DNA of 13,891 nt, from assembly GCA_002778645.1 (NCBI GenBank), contig PFAQ01000003.1, positions 1 through 13,891 of the forward strand, read 5' to 3'. A model generated the notes under the pieces. The model worked only from the letters and a program-made list of their open reading frames with translations, searched no databases and was not told the origin of the DNA. This stretch comes from Candidatus Falkowbacteria bacterium CG10_big_fil_rev_8_21_14_0_10_39_9 (GTDB lineage Bacteria > Patescibacteriota > Patescibacteriia > Patescibacteriales > UBA12465). Below are positions 7,014 through 13,736 of this stretch, in pieces; position 1 is the stretch's first letter; each line of letters begins with the position of its first letter. The position numbers were made by a program, and so were the translations under genes.

Positions 7014-8697
7014 ATTTTTGTTGATAGTTTAAATAATTATTATTAGCTCGAGAAAAAATTAAAAAGGTAGTCTGGGGCAAGTTGGTATTTAAGAGTTGAA
7101 TAATCTTTATAATCTCCGGATAATTGAGATCTAACCAAAAATTATCAACCACCACCAGCTTTGGCTTGTTAACCAAAGAGTGGATTGCCCACAGAGCGAA
7201 AGCCGATAAATTATTAGCCAAAACTGGCTCCACCGAAGAATTATAATTACCGTTAGGAGAAATCATTTTAGCGATTGAATCGTGTTTGGCCAAAACCGAG
7301 AGAGCGGCTTCAATTTCAGAAAAATCACTAGCATCACTACTCTGGCCCAAGATAAATTCCATGATAGTTTTTTGGGAACGGAAATTAGGATCCAGCCAAC
7401 AGAGTCCTTTCCCAAACTTTTGCCACTCCACATAGTCCAAGCGCCGACCATCAAGTTTAATCTTGATAGCCTTGGGATTATAGGCCGCTTCCCCGGCGAA
7501 CAACTTAGCCAGAGCCGTCTTGCCGACTAAACCCAAACCATAGAACAAATAACGACCACCGGGCAAAAAATCAAAATTGAGACGACGGTGATAAGGCCCC
7601 GCTTTATAAATCTTAGTCTTTTGACTAGAAAAGTTTAAACTCTGATTAATCTTCAATTGATTCTTCCGGCGATGAACTCCGCCAATCTTAGTAATCGTCA
7701 AAAACAAACCCAAGCGCGCTGGAAAATAATACAAGCCAACTTTTAAGGCTTCATTTAAGGACCGAGAAAAATAGATCATTAAAAACAAAAACAAGAATTT
7801 CTGTTCTGGCCCGCTTAAATTAATCATAGCCATAAACTCCGGCGAAAAGAACCGCGTCAAAACCGCCACCACTATCAGTAGAGCAAAGACGATCTTGAAC
7901 CCTAGACGCATCCACAGATCCCGGCGCACCCGAAAGAATGAATCAAAATCCACTAAACGATCAAAGCGTTTTGTGGCTGTTCCCTCTTGATTAAAATTCT
8001 TCAAAAAGCATTTCTCCGAGGCGCTGGCATCAACCTCTCTAATGATCTGAGAATAATAAGTTACTTCCTGAGAAATATAGTGCCGAGCTACAAAATAAGC
8101 CGCGACTGCAATAATTAGTGATAAGACTATCATGGCCAGAATAATTACCCCCCAACTCAGACCACCCCAGGCGGCAATTAGAACCGAGACTACGACATAA
8201 ATCAACCACCGCACCAAACCGAACACCGAGTTGGTTAGACCCATTGAGGTTAGGGGCAATTGATAGGAAATTTTAGCAATCAAATCAGATTTCTGATCTT
8301 GACTCATCTTATTAAAAGGTCTATCTAGGTAGGCCCGAAACAAACGATGACGGATACTGTTAGCTAGCCATACCCCCAAAGTTTTTTCCTGACGAATGGA
8401 AAAGAAGGAGTTAATAAAGAAAAAAACTAAGATCATCGCCAAGAACTGCCAAAAAATTGGCGCTAATAAGATATTCTGTTGGGTAGATAATTGATTCCGA
8501 CTAAAAATTATCAGAAGCGCTTCTAGTAATCCCTGAGTTAAAAGGAGAATAATTAAAACCAAAATAAACCAGCGATTTTTTTTGAAAAAATTAGCCAGAA
8601 AACGATAATGCAAACCAGACAATCTAATCGATTGATACTGACTGCGAATAAATTTAACGCGGCGGATTAATCCGACTTGTTTTTTAATCTCGTTCAT
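6982..8697 (-). CDS. ABC-exporter-like membrane protein with degenerate ATPase domain
   Basis: A 571-residue protein with the layout of a half-size ABC exporter. The membrane domain occupies about residues 40-320, with hydrophobic segments near 44-65, 80-100, 160-205, 270-290 and 300-315. A nucleotide-binding-like domain runs from about 350. Walker A is still recognisable (G387-x4-G392-K393-T394), but the other motifs have drifted. The Q-loop position reads L-C-W-L-D-P-N without Gln. The LSGGQ signature is L497-S-A-F-A. Walker B ends V-V-V-D518-N519, where a catalytic Glu is expected. The H-loop region reads L-I-F-S-R without His. Nucleotide binding may remain, but normal ATP-driven export is doubtful; a sensor or scaffold role is an inference. 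It overlaps the RT gene by 14 nt and the PLD-like gene by 32 nt, so the three form one coupled operon. Confidence 0.8.
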   Translation of the reverse strand: MNEIKKQVGLIRRVKFIRSQYQSIRLSGLHYRFLANFFKKNRWFILVLIILLLTQGLLEALLIIFSRNQLSTQQNILLAPIFWQFLAMILVFFFINSFFSIRQEKTLGVWLANSIRHRLFRAYLDRPFNKMSQDQKSDLIAKISYQLPLTSMGLTNSVFGLVRWLIYVVVSVLIAAWGGLSWGVIILAMIVLSLIIAVAAYFVARHYISQEVTYYSQIIREVDASASEKCFLKNFNQEGTATKRFDRLVDFDSFFRVRRDLWMRLGFKIVFALLIVVAVLTRFFSPEFMAMINLSGPEQKFLFLFLMIYFSRSLNEALKVGLYYFPARLGLFLTITKIGGVHRRKNQLKINQSLNFSSQKTKIYKAGPYHRRLNFDFLPGGRYLFYGLGLVGKTALAKLFAGEAAYNPKAIKIKLDGRRLDYVEWQKFGKGLCWLDPNFRSQKTIMEFILGQSSDASDFSEIEAALSVLAKHDSIAKMISPNGNYNSSVEPVLANNLSAFALWAIHSLVNKPKLVVVDNFWLDLNYPEIIKIIQLLNTNLPQTTFLIFSRANNNYLNYQQKYVMAETIAAK

Positions 8698-9889
8698 AAT
8701 GGAATTTCTTATAATAACTATAAAGCGATTTCAGGCCAAATTGATTTAGGCGATCCACCAATAAACGCCGATGGCGGGATGAATAAGTAATGTAGAAAAA
8801 TCTAGTTAGAATCCGAAAGAAACTTTCCGAAACTTTCTCTAACTGTCCCGAGTCGTTAACCTGGGGTTTATCTTTAATAATTTTGGCAAACTGAAAATTA
8901 TAATTATTCTTAGGCTCAGCCAGTTTCTTTCTAAACAAACGATCTTTCTGACTCTCAGATAAATGTTTGTGGACTAATATTTGCTTCCAACCCAACTCCA
9001 ACTTTCGGACGAAGGAGGGCTCTAAACTAATCAGACCATTGTTAAAACTATAACCCAAAAAGGAAAATTGGTCTTGGGCCGAACCGAGAAATAATTTACG
9101 AGTGTTAACCGTTAGCTTTTTAGCCTCCAAATCACTGATAAACTCTGCCTTAATCCGCGCGAGCTTGTCAGATCTTTGATCGAGTAGCGCAATATCATCC
9201 CCTACCCGGATATAAAACGGCACCTGAGACTGATATTTGAAGTCGAGGTCGGTTAAATAGAGATTAGCAAATAAAGCGATTAAAGGCACGCCCTGAACCA
9301 AGCCCTTAGTGGGTTGTGATATAATTCCCTCCCGATACACCTGATTATAAATGAATAGGCGCAAAAGCTCCAACACCTCAACCTCAGTAAAAATGCCCTG
9401 CAATTGAGCAAATAGAATATCTTTGTCAATTAAATCAGAATAATTTTCCAAATCCAAAATCAAAGCTTGATCACTTTTAAAATGACTACGATAACGTCTG
9501 CCAAAATTCTTAGCGGCTAGATAGGGTGGCTTACCCGGACGATATGAAAAAAGCCGGTCAGAAAACCTGCTTTCGAAAACTGGTAAGACTGCTTGATAGA
9601 TAGCTTGAGCCTTAACGCGCTCCTTTAGATTATAAATAAAAATCTCCCGAAATTTAGCGGGATTACTTTTTTTTGGTATTTTTAGGGCTAGGGCTGGCTC
9701 AATCGCTTTCTTCTGCCGTAACTCTAGTTGCGCCGTAGCAATCAATTCTCCAGAACTTAAATCATAGTCAGTCAGAAGCAGATTGTCCAAACCGTGATAC
9801 TGCCAATTCTTCCGATCTAGTGCAAACTGTTCTACGATTTTTAAATAAGCCAACTCAAAATTAGCCGCACTCAAAATCTGCTCCAACAT
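8684..9889 (-). CDS. Stand-alone reverse transcriptase with V-G-D-D catalytic motif
   Basis: A 401-residue RNA-directed DNA polymerase-like protein. Fingers motifs are I-P-K-K (71-74) and K-F-R-E-I with E-R-V-K-A-Q-A-I (90-97). S-Y-R-P-G-K (115-120) corresponds to the G-F-R-P-G block of group II intron-like RTs. Motif A is L-I-L-D146-L-E-N-Y-S. The RT4 block is G-L-V-Q199-G-V-P-L-I-A-L-F-A-N-L-Y-L. Motif C is Y-I-R-V-G-D231-D232, so all three catalytic Asp are present, but the usual Tyr of YxDD is Val. The RT7 block F-S-F-L-G-Y-S-F follows, then about 110 residues of helical thumb. There is no HNH domain, and no maturase domain or intron RNA is apparent. The RT4 block lacks the S-P of group II and retron RTs and the S-Q of diversity-generating RTs, so it fits none of these cleanly. 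First gene of the RT, ABC-like, PLD-like operon. Confidence 0.87.
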   Translation of the reverse strand: MLEQILSAANFELAYLKIVEQFALDRKNWQYHGLDNLLLTDYDLSSGELIATAQLELRQKKAIEPALALKIPKKSNPAKFREIFIYNLKERVKAQAIYQAVLPVFESRFSDRLFSYRPGKPPYLAAKNFGRRYRSHFKSDQALILDLENYSDLIDKDILFAQLQGIFTEVEVLELLRLFIYNQVYREGIISQPTKGLVQGVPLIALFANLYLTDLDFKYQSQVPFYIRVGDDIALLDQRSDKLARIKAEFISDLEAKKLTVNTRKLFLGSAQDQFSFLGYSFNNGLISLEPSFVRKLELGWKQILVHKHLSESQKDRLFRKKLAEPKNNYNFQFAKIIKDKPQVNDSGQLEKVSESFFRILTRFFYITYSSRHRRLLVDRLNQFGLKSLYSYYKKFHYERD

Positions 9890-9944
9890 ATCTAAAAAAT
9901 CATCCCCAAGATATTCAGCGGAAGTCCACTAAATATTAATTAAA

Positions 9945-10015
9945 TCCAACGAGGCAAATGATTGCTCCAAACCAGCCGACTTTAAGCGCCCGATATTAAC
10001 GAGTCAAAAAGATTA
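9945..10015 (-). pseudogene. Decayed remnant of a FISUMP-type pilin 3' end
   Basis: The stretch between the RT gene and the tandem pilin gene resembles the 3' end of the FISUMP pilin gene (about 11180-11272) in order and orientation. AAACCAGCCG is shared exactly (plus-strand 9969-9978 and 11221-11230). AAGC follows at the same distance (9984 and 11236). The block cgaggcaaatg (9950) corresponds to cgaggcagatg (11181). CCGATA (9990 and 11247) and a C-A-A-A-A-A run also recur. Read in the FISUMP frame it gives A-stop-S-R-L-V-W-S and later H-L-P-R, against A-W-Y-R-L-V-Y-S and H-L-P-R in the pilin. Gaps of 21, 5 and 3 nt and two stops at Trp codons indicate decay. A template repeat of a retroelement is the alternative reading. 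Confidence 0.55.
9979..10007 (-). promoter_or_regulatory. Weak candidate promoter of the RT operon
   Basis: On the minus strand TTGACT (10002-10007), a 17-nt spacer and TAAAGT (9979-9984) lie about 90 nt before the RT ATG, inside the FISUMP remnant. The -10 matches only four of six positions. No better promoter is visible in the 193-nt gap. Confidence 0.25.
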
Positions 10016-10033
10016 AAATCAACTGATTACTAA

Positions 10034-10059
10034 TATCCCAGTTAAGGGTTTTGGGGATA
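10034..10059 (-). other. Small hairpin after the tandem pilin gene
   Basis: TATCCC and GGGATA pair across a 14-nt loop, 24 nt beyond the pilin stop codon. There is no U-tract, so it is a poor terminator; it could be a transcript-end structure or part of an RNA upstream of the RT gene. Confidence 0.25.
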
Positions 10060-10082
10060 ATTTATTAAAATTTTAAAAACTG

Positions 10083-11102
10083 TTAATTACACAGAATGCC
10101 ATTGGGCGCTGTTTCATCAGAACCACAATCAGTCGCCACACCGTTAACAAAATGATCACTGGCCCTAGCACTAGATTCTTCCAGGCGCCAACTAATCCGG
10201 AAATAATCATCGCTACCATTATAATCATTATAAACATAAAAATGATAGGGCCACAAACCAGTAGTCCAAGTACCAACCGGCAAATAATTATTAAGTGGGA
10301 TATTTCTCATATAAACCGTGCCGCTATTACAAGCTGTCCCCGAGCTTTCATTGGGGTCACTGACATTTGCCCCTAATTTTATACACCAGTCACTATTATT
10401 ACTAGCGGGACAAGGAATACTTGGTCCATAAACACCGCCCACAGGGTTGGCTGGCTCACTGGTTACTGTAGAACAATTACCGTGACGTTGAGCTCCATCA
10501 ATCCAAGAATCTCCATAATAATTATAATAAAGAAGCGGTCCGGTGGTGAAATAATAACCATTAGCACTATACATAGCTTGCATGGCAGTTTCAATTGATT
10601 GAATGTCAGCTAGTCTCTGAGCATTACGACTAGCCAGGGTTGATCCAGTTTCTCCGCAAGCAGCACTAATTACGCCATCAGGAGCAGCACACTTTGGACC
10701 AGAAGCCAGACCACCGGTTGGTCCACCCACACAATAGGAAATATTATAAGTTGTGCCCATGCTATCAGTAGTATAAGTAAAGGCATTACTAGTATTATCA
10801 CAACTACCATCAGCTGGTGATGGTGCCGAAGGAACAATCAACATATAAATCCGATCCCCATCCAAAACTGAAGTGGACTTAATTGTGCCAGATTCAAATT
10901 CCGAAACCGTGGGATAACGACCCATGTCATTAAAATATAATTCTAAGGCAGTTTGAATTTGTTTAGTGTCAGCTACTCTTCTGACATCTCGGCCCTTGAC
11001 TCGCGTATTATAAAGAGAAACAGTAGAGATAGTAGCTAAAATTCCGATAATAGCAACAACAACTAACAGTTCTATAAGAGTGAAGGCGGATTTTTTTTTC
11101 AT
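10083..11102 (-). CDS. Type IV pilin-like protein with a second tandem pilin module
   Basis: A 339-residue protein with a class III leader M-K-K-K-S-A followed by F7-T-L-I-E11-L-L, cut before F7, and a membrane helix to about residue 29. A pilin spine helix follows (R38-D-V-R-R-V-A-D45 to G61-R-Y63). The helix pattern recurs at residues 159-184 (R159-N-A-Q-R-L-A-D166 to G182-Y-Y184) with the same 25-residue spacing but no second membrane segment, so the globular region looks like a tandem pilin duplication. Residues 1-150 are closely similar to the next pilin gene upstream; the C-terminal halves differ. Several Cys pairs in the globular part suggest disulfides. Likely a surface pilus or pseudopilus component handled by prepilin peptidase, although Ala at -1 is not the usual Gly. 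It starts 41 nt after the FISUMP pilin stop. Confidence 0.87.
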   Translation of the reverse strand: MKKKSAFTLIELLVVVAIIGILATISTVSLYNTRVKGRDVRRVADTKQIQTALELYFNDMGRYPTVSEFESGTIKSTSVLDGDRIYMLIVPSAPSPADGSCDNTSNAFTYTTDSMGTTYNISYCVGGPTGGLASGPKCAAPDGVISAACGETGSTLASRNAQRLADIQSIETAMQAMYSANGYYFTTGPLLYYNYYGDSWIDGAQRHGNCSTVTSEPANPVGGVYGPSIPCPASNNSDWCIKLGANVSDPNESSGTACNSGTVYMRNIPLNNYLPVGTWTTGLWPYHFYVYNDYNGSDDYFRISWRLEESSARASDHFVNGVATDCGSDETAPNGILCN

Positions 11103-11143
11103 AGAATAAATTAAATTATCTTATCTCGGCGTTATACAATAAA

Positions 11144-12302
11144 TTAATCCTTTATACAACGAACGGGCAAGCCATAAGTCCGAGGCAGATGATAACGACC
11201 AACAGTCGTGTTACCACTATAAACCAGCCGGTACCAAGCATCTAAACCGATAGTGGAAACTGACCAAAAACGACCATAAGTTCCCCAGCCAGTAAAGGTA
11301 TTATTGGAATTACGTCTGCCCACCAAGAGACAACTAAATCCGGCAGCATTTTTCATCTTAGTTCCGGCAGTCGCACAATCATAACCAGCTTGCCTGTTAG
11401 CATCACAAGTCTGACCACTATCTTTCAAATAATTTTCTAAAGTATTTTGTTCAACGTCGCTGGGCAAATGCCAACCAATCGGGCAAATTCCTCTGCCAGT
11501 CATAGAACAACAAACATCACTAGGCGAAGCTGTACAATCGACCGCATCGCAAGACTGGTTTTTGGCCATGGCCATATGTAATTGATAAAGGCCGCCGTCA
11601 GTCGCGCAATAGTTGTGAGGCGTAACATTATCAGCAATCAATAAATTATTATTATAACAATATTTCTGGATGCCAGCGGAATAATTACCTTGATTGACCG
11701 AGCCCAGAACCATAGTCCCCACATTTAGATTCTCTTTCATCCAACACTGATCTCCTATTAACACGGTGTTGTAGGTACATTTATCATAATCAGGGGCGCC
11801 CGTATTACAAGTATGACCAGCAATAGTTTCGGCGCTGATTTGATCACCACACACAAAACAATCGCGATCAATTATTCCACCCGGAGTTAAACATTTAGGT
11901 CCCGGGGCGAGAGTTCCAGTATTGTTACCCAAGCAAAAAGAAATAGTGTAAGAGCCACCATCTTCCGTGGGAATATAAACCAAGGAATTTTGGATTGGAG
12001 TACAAATACCATCAACCGGAACCGTGGCCGCCGGAATAATCTGCATGTAAGTTGAGGTGGAGCCAGTAGAGGTCGAGAGTAGTTTCTGTGATTCCCATTC
12101 CGCCACCGTCGGGTAACGATTATTATCGTTAAAAAACAATTCTAGAGCGGTCGACACCTGTTTAATATCACCTGCCCTTTTAGCATCGCGTGATTTAGCC
12201 CGAGAAATTAGATAGAGCTACGATTGAAATGGTAACCAAGGTGCCAATAATAGCAATTACCACTAAAAGCTCAATGAGAGTAAAAGCTGATTTCTTTTTC
12301 AT
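11144..12302 (-). pseudogene. FISUMP-domain pilin-like gene with a +1 frameshift
   Basis: The true start is ATG at 12300-12302. It encodes M-K-K-K-S-A / F-T-L-I-E-L-L and a membrane helix, but this frame ends at TAA 12195-12197 after 35 residues. The rest of the protein, 337 residues, is open in the next frame from an internal GTG at 12157. Removing one base near 12210-12220 (CTATCTA) would join them into a 385-residue product whose spine (A-L-L-I-S-R-A-K-S-R-D) aligns without gaps with the neighbouring pilin. The C-terminal half is a Fibrobacter succinogenes major paralogous (FISUMP) domain: T-V-L-I-G-D-Q-C-W-M-K-E-N-L, then G-I-C-P-I-G-W-H-L-P-S-D, then F-W-S-V-S, ending G-L-P-V-R-C-I-K-D. 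It has an unusually high number of Cys. FISUMP domains are extracellular, probably adhesive. A real mutation, phase variation or an assembly error could each explain the shift. Confidence 0.8.
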
Positions 12303-12328
12303 GAGCATGCTTTACTTAATATAAATTT

Positions 12329-12357
12329 ATTATACCAGAAGGCCAGAAAATATACAA
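12329..12357 (-). promoter_or_regulatory. Promoter of the pilin gene pair
   Basis: On the minus strand TTGTAT (12352-12357), a 17-nt spacer and TATAAT (12329-12334) preceded by TGG, so also an extended -10. It lies 26 nt before the pilin ATG at 12302. Confidence 0.65.
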
Positions 12358-12363
12358 AGCTGT

Positions 12364-12381
12364 TTGACAAAATAGTGTCAA
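12364..12381. promoter_or_regulatory. Palindrome of two TTGACA arms between divergent genes
   Basis: TTGACA and TGTCAA face each other across AAATAG. On the plus strand the first arm is a consensus -35 with GAAAAT 17 nt downstream (12387-12392), a weak promoter candidate for the secreted-protein gene at 12440. The symmetry would also suit an operator for a dimeric regulator of both flanking genes. Confidence 0.3.
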
Positions 12382-12439
12382 TCCCTGAAAATACTGAACT
12401 GTTATTTAAAACTTAATATTAACCAAATATGTATATATC

Positions 12440-13018
12440 ATGAAAAAGTTAGTAATTGCATTTTTAATTCTGATCATAACTATCCCCGTTTCAAACGCTC
12501 AAGTCCAAATGTTTGGAAAATATACCCATGAAGGTCGTGTAGAACCCGATATCAATATCTTTGGCTATGCCGGACCCAAAACTAGCAAGGTAAAACTCTC
12601 CTACTTTAGCCTGGTGGAAAAATCCTGGGCTGAAGGACTGGTTGGTGTTAGCTATTCCCCTTTTACCTATTTAGAACTGGGACTAATGGGAGGTATAGAA
12701 ACTTCCTTACCCGCAGTACCAAACGGTGGCGCACTCTATCGTGGCGCTGGCAGTTTGTGGATGGGAAACGACAAAATTTCCTTCTATACCTGTTTTGAAA
12801 AAGGTGAAGGTAAAGGAGATTGGTGGTATAAAAGCACTGCTGGATATTCTCTTGACAAGAAGCTGTCTCTAGGATTAATGTCTTGGCGATATAACGGAAC
12901 TGGAGTGTTTTTCAAACATACCGAACCGGAATCCGGGATTAGCATCTGGGTTAACCCGGCATATGATTTGGAGTTTAAAGAAAAGCGCATCACAGTTGGT
13001 ATAGATATCAAAATCTAA
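12440..13018 (+). CDS. Secreted beta-rich, outer-membrane-type protein of unknown function
   Basis: A 192-residue protein and the only plus-strand gene. Residues 1-20 form a clear Sec signal peptide (M-K-K, hydrophobic stretch, S-N-A / Q). The mature part is made of short alternating strands rich in Gly, Tyr, Trp and Phe, ending in the strand I-T-V-G-I-D-I-K-I. That pattern recalls small beta-barrel or outer-membrane-like proteins of Gram-negative or Bacteroidota type. I recognise no named family or catalytic motif. There is no Shine-Dalgarno before the ATG. A presumed CPR cell lacks a classic outer membrane, so the protein may be a surface or secreted beta structure, or an acquired gene. It converges with the isochorismatase-family gene across a 133-nt gap. 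Confidence 0.75.
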   Translation: MKKLVIAFLILIITIPVSNAQVQMFGKYTHEGRVEPDINIFGYAGPKTSKVKLSYFSLVEKSWAEGLVGVSYSPFTYLELGLMGGIETSLPAVPNGGALYRGAGSLWMGNDKISFYTCFEKGEGKGDWWYKSTAGYSLDKKLSLGLMSWRYNGTGVFFKHTEPESGISIWVNPAYDLEFKEKRITVGIDIKI

Positions 13019-13115
13019 TACCCAATATCTACAAAAAAAGGCTTTTTTATTTAATTAACCCACCACCATGTATAACTAATTTATACAGCCAGGTTTATTA
13101 TATAGTTGTCAATAA

Positions 13116-13143
13116 AAAACAGGTCTAATTTTAAACCTGTTTT
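13116..13143. terminator. Intrinsic terminator between the convergent genes
   Basis: A perfect 9-bp stem (AAAACAGGT / ACCTGTTTT) with a 10-nt loop. The minus strand runs into TTTTTTATTG, a good U-tract for the isochorismatase-family gene that ends 8 nt before it. It could also stop plus-strand transcripts from the secreted-protein gene. Confidence 0.8.
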
Positions 13144-13151
13144 CATTGATT

Positions 13152-13667
13152 TTACGAAAGGTCTTCCAATAACTGCTTATAATTATCATAGCATGGGCCA
13201 TTTTCGCCATACCACAATATTCTTTGTTTATACTGCTCCCGATACCCTTCAATTAAATCTCGACTGGTAATGATTTTAAAGCCAGCCTGAAAGGCGTGAA
13301 AGGCTGTCTGATAGACGCAAGCACAAGTGCTGACGCCCATCACCAAAAGATATTTAACCCCCCTTCCCTGCAATAAATCCTGTAAACCAGTCTCCGCAAA
13401 AGCATCCTCGCTAGACTTAATAACCCGATAGACATTTTCAGGTGAGAGACGTTTAGTGGCATCTACCAATCTCTTGGTGGTTTGACCAAAATTGGAATAT
13501 TCAATAACCACAATTGGCACATCGTTTTTTTGACAGAATTTTATAACCCCAACCTGTTTGGGTATCAAAGCCTGACGCTCCTCTCGACTGTTTATAAAAT
13601 AATCTTGCATGTCTATTAACAAAACAGCTAGACTGGGCAATATTTCTTTGTTAATAACTAAATTCAC
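13152..13667 (-). CDS. Isochorismatase-family cysteine hydrolase
   Basis: A 171-residue protein with the isochorismatase-like hydrolase fold. The catalytic triad is visible as Asp in L-L-I-D19-M-Q-D, Lys in Y-R-V-I-K-S-S-E-D-A-F (about residue 84) and Cys in G-V-S-T-C-A-C-V-Y-Q-T-A (about residue 117). The terminal segment K-I-I-T-S-R-D fits the family. Relatives include nicotinamidases, ureidoacrylate and N-carbamoyl amidases and isochorismatases; the substrate is not set by the sequence. The start is GTG at 13665-13667, chosen because AGGAGGT lies 4 nt upstream, the only strong Shine-Dalgarno noticed in the window. The gene is transcribed alone from its own promoter and ends at a terminator. 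Confidence 0.88.
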   Translation of the reverse strand: MNLVINKEILPSLAVLLIDMQDYFINSREERQALIPKQVGVIKFCQKNDVPIVVIEYSNFGQTTKRLVDATKRLSPENVYRVIKSSEDAFAETGLQDLLQGRGVKYLLVMGVSTCACVYQTAFHAFQAGFKIITSRDLIEGYREQYKQRILWYGENGPCYDNYKQLLEDLS

Positions 13668-13707
13668 GGTGACCTCCTCTTAGTTTAGATTGTTAAGGTA
13701 ATAAAAG

Positions 13708-13736
13708 ACCATACCACAATGTTATAATATCGTCAA
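13708..13736 (-). promoter_or_regulatory. Candidate promoter of the isochorismatase-family gene
   Basis: On the minus strand TTGACG (13731-13736), a 17-nt spacer and TATGGT (13708-13713) preceded by TGG, giving an extended -10. It lies about 40 nt before the GTG start. Confidence 0.5.

Noticed and set aside
8684..9889. Group II intron maturase
   Set aside because: There is no HNH domain and no recognisable maturase domain or intron RNA ends, and the gene sits within a coupled operon.
9890..10082. Functional DGR template repeat
   Set aside because: The similarity to the FISUMP 3' end is interrupted by indels and includes non-adenine substitutions, and the RT lacks the DGR-type RT4 motif. Kept as a finding only for its position.
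12784..13011. 75-codon minus-strand frame inside the plus-strand secreted-protein gene
   Set aside because: Antisense shadow of a gene with a clear signal peptide and consistent strand pattern.
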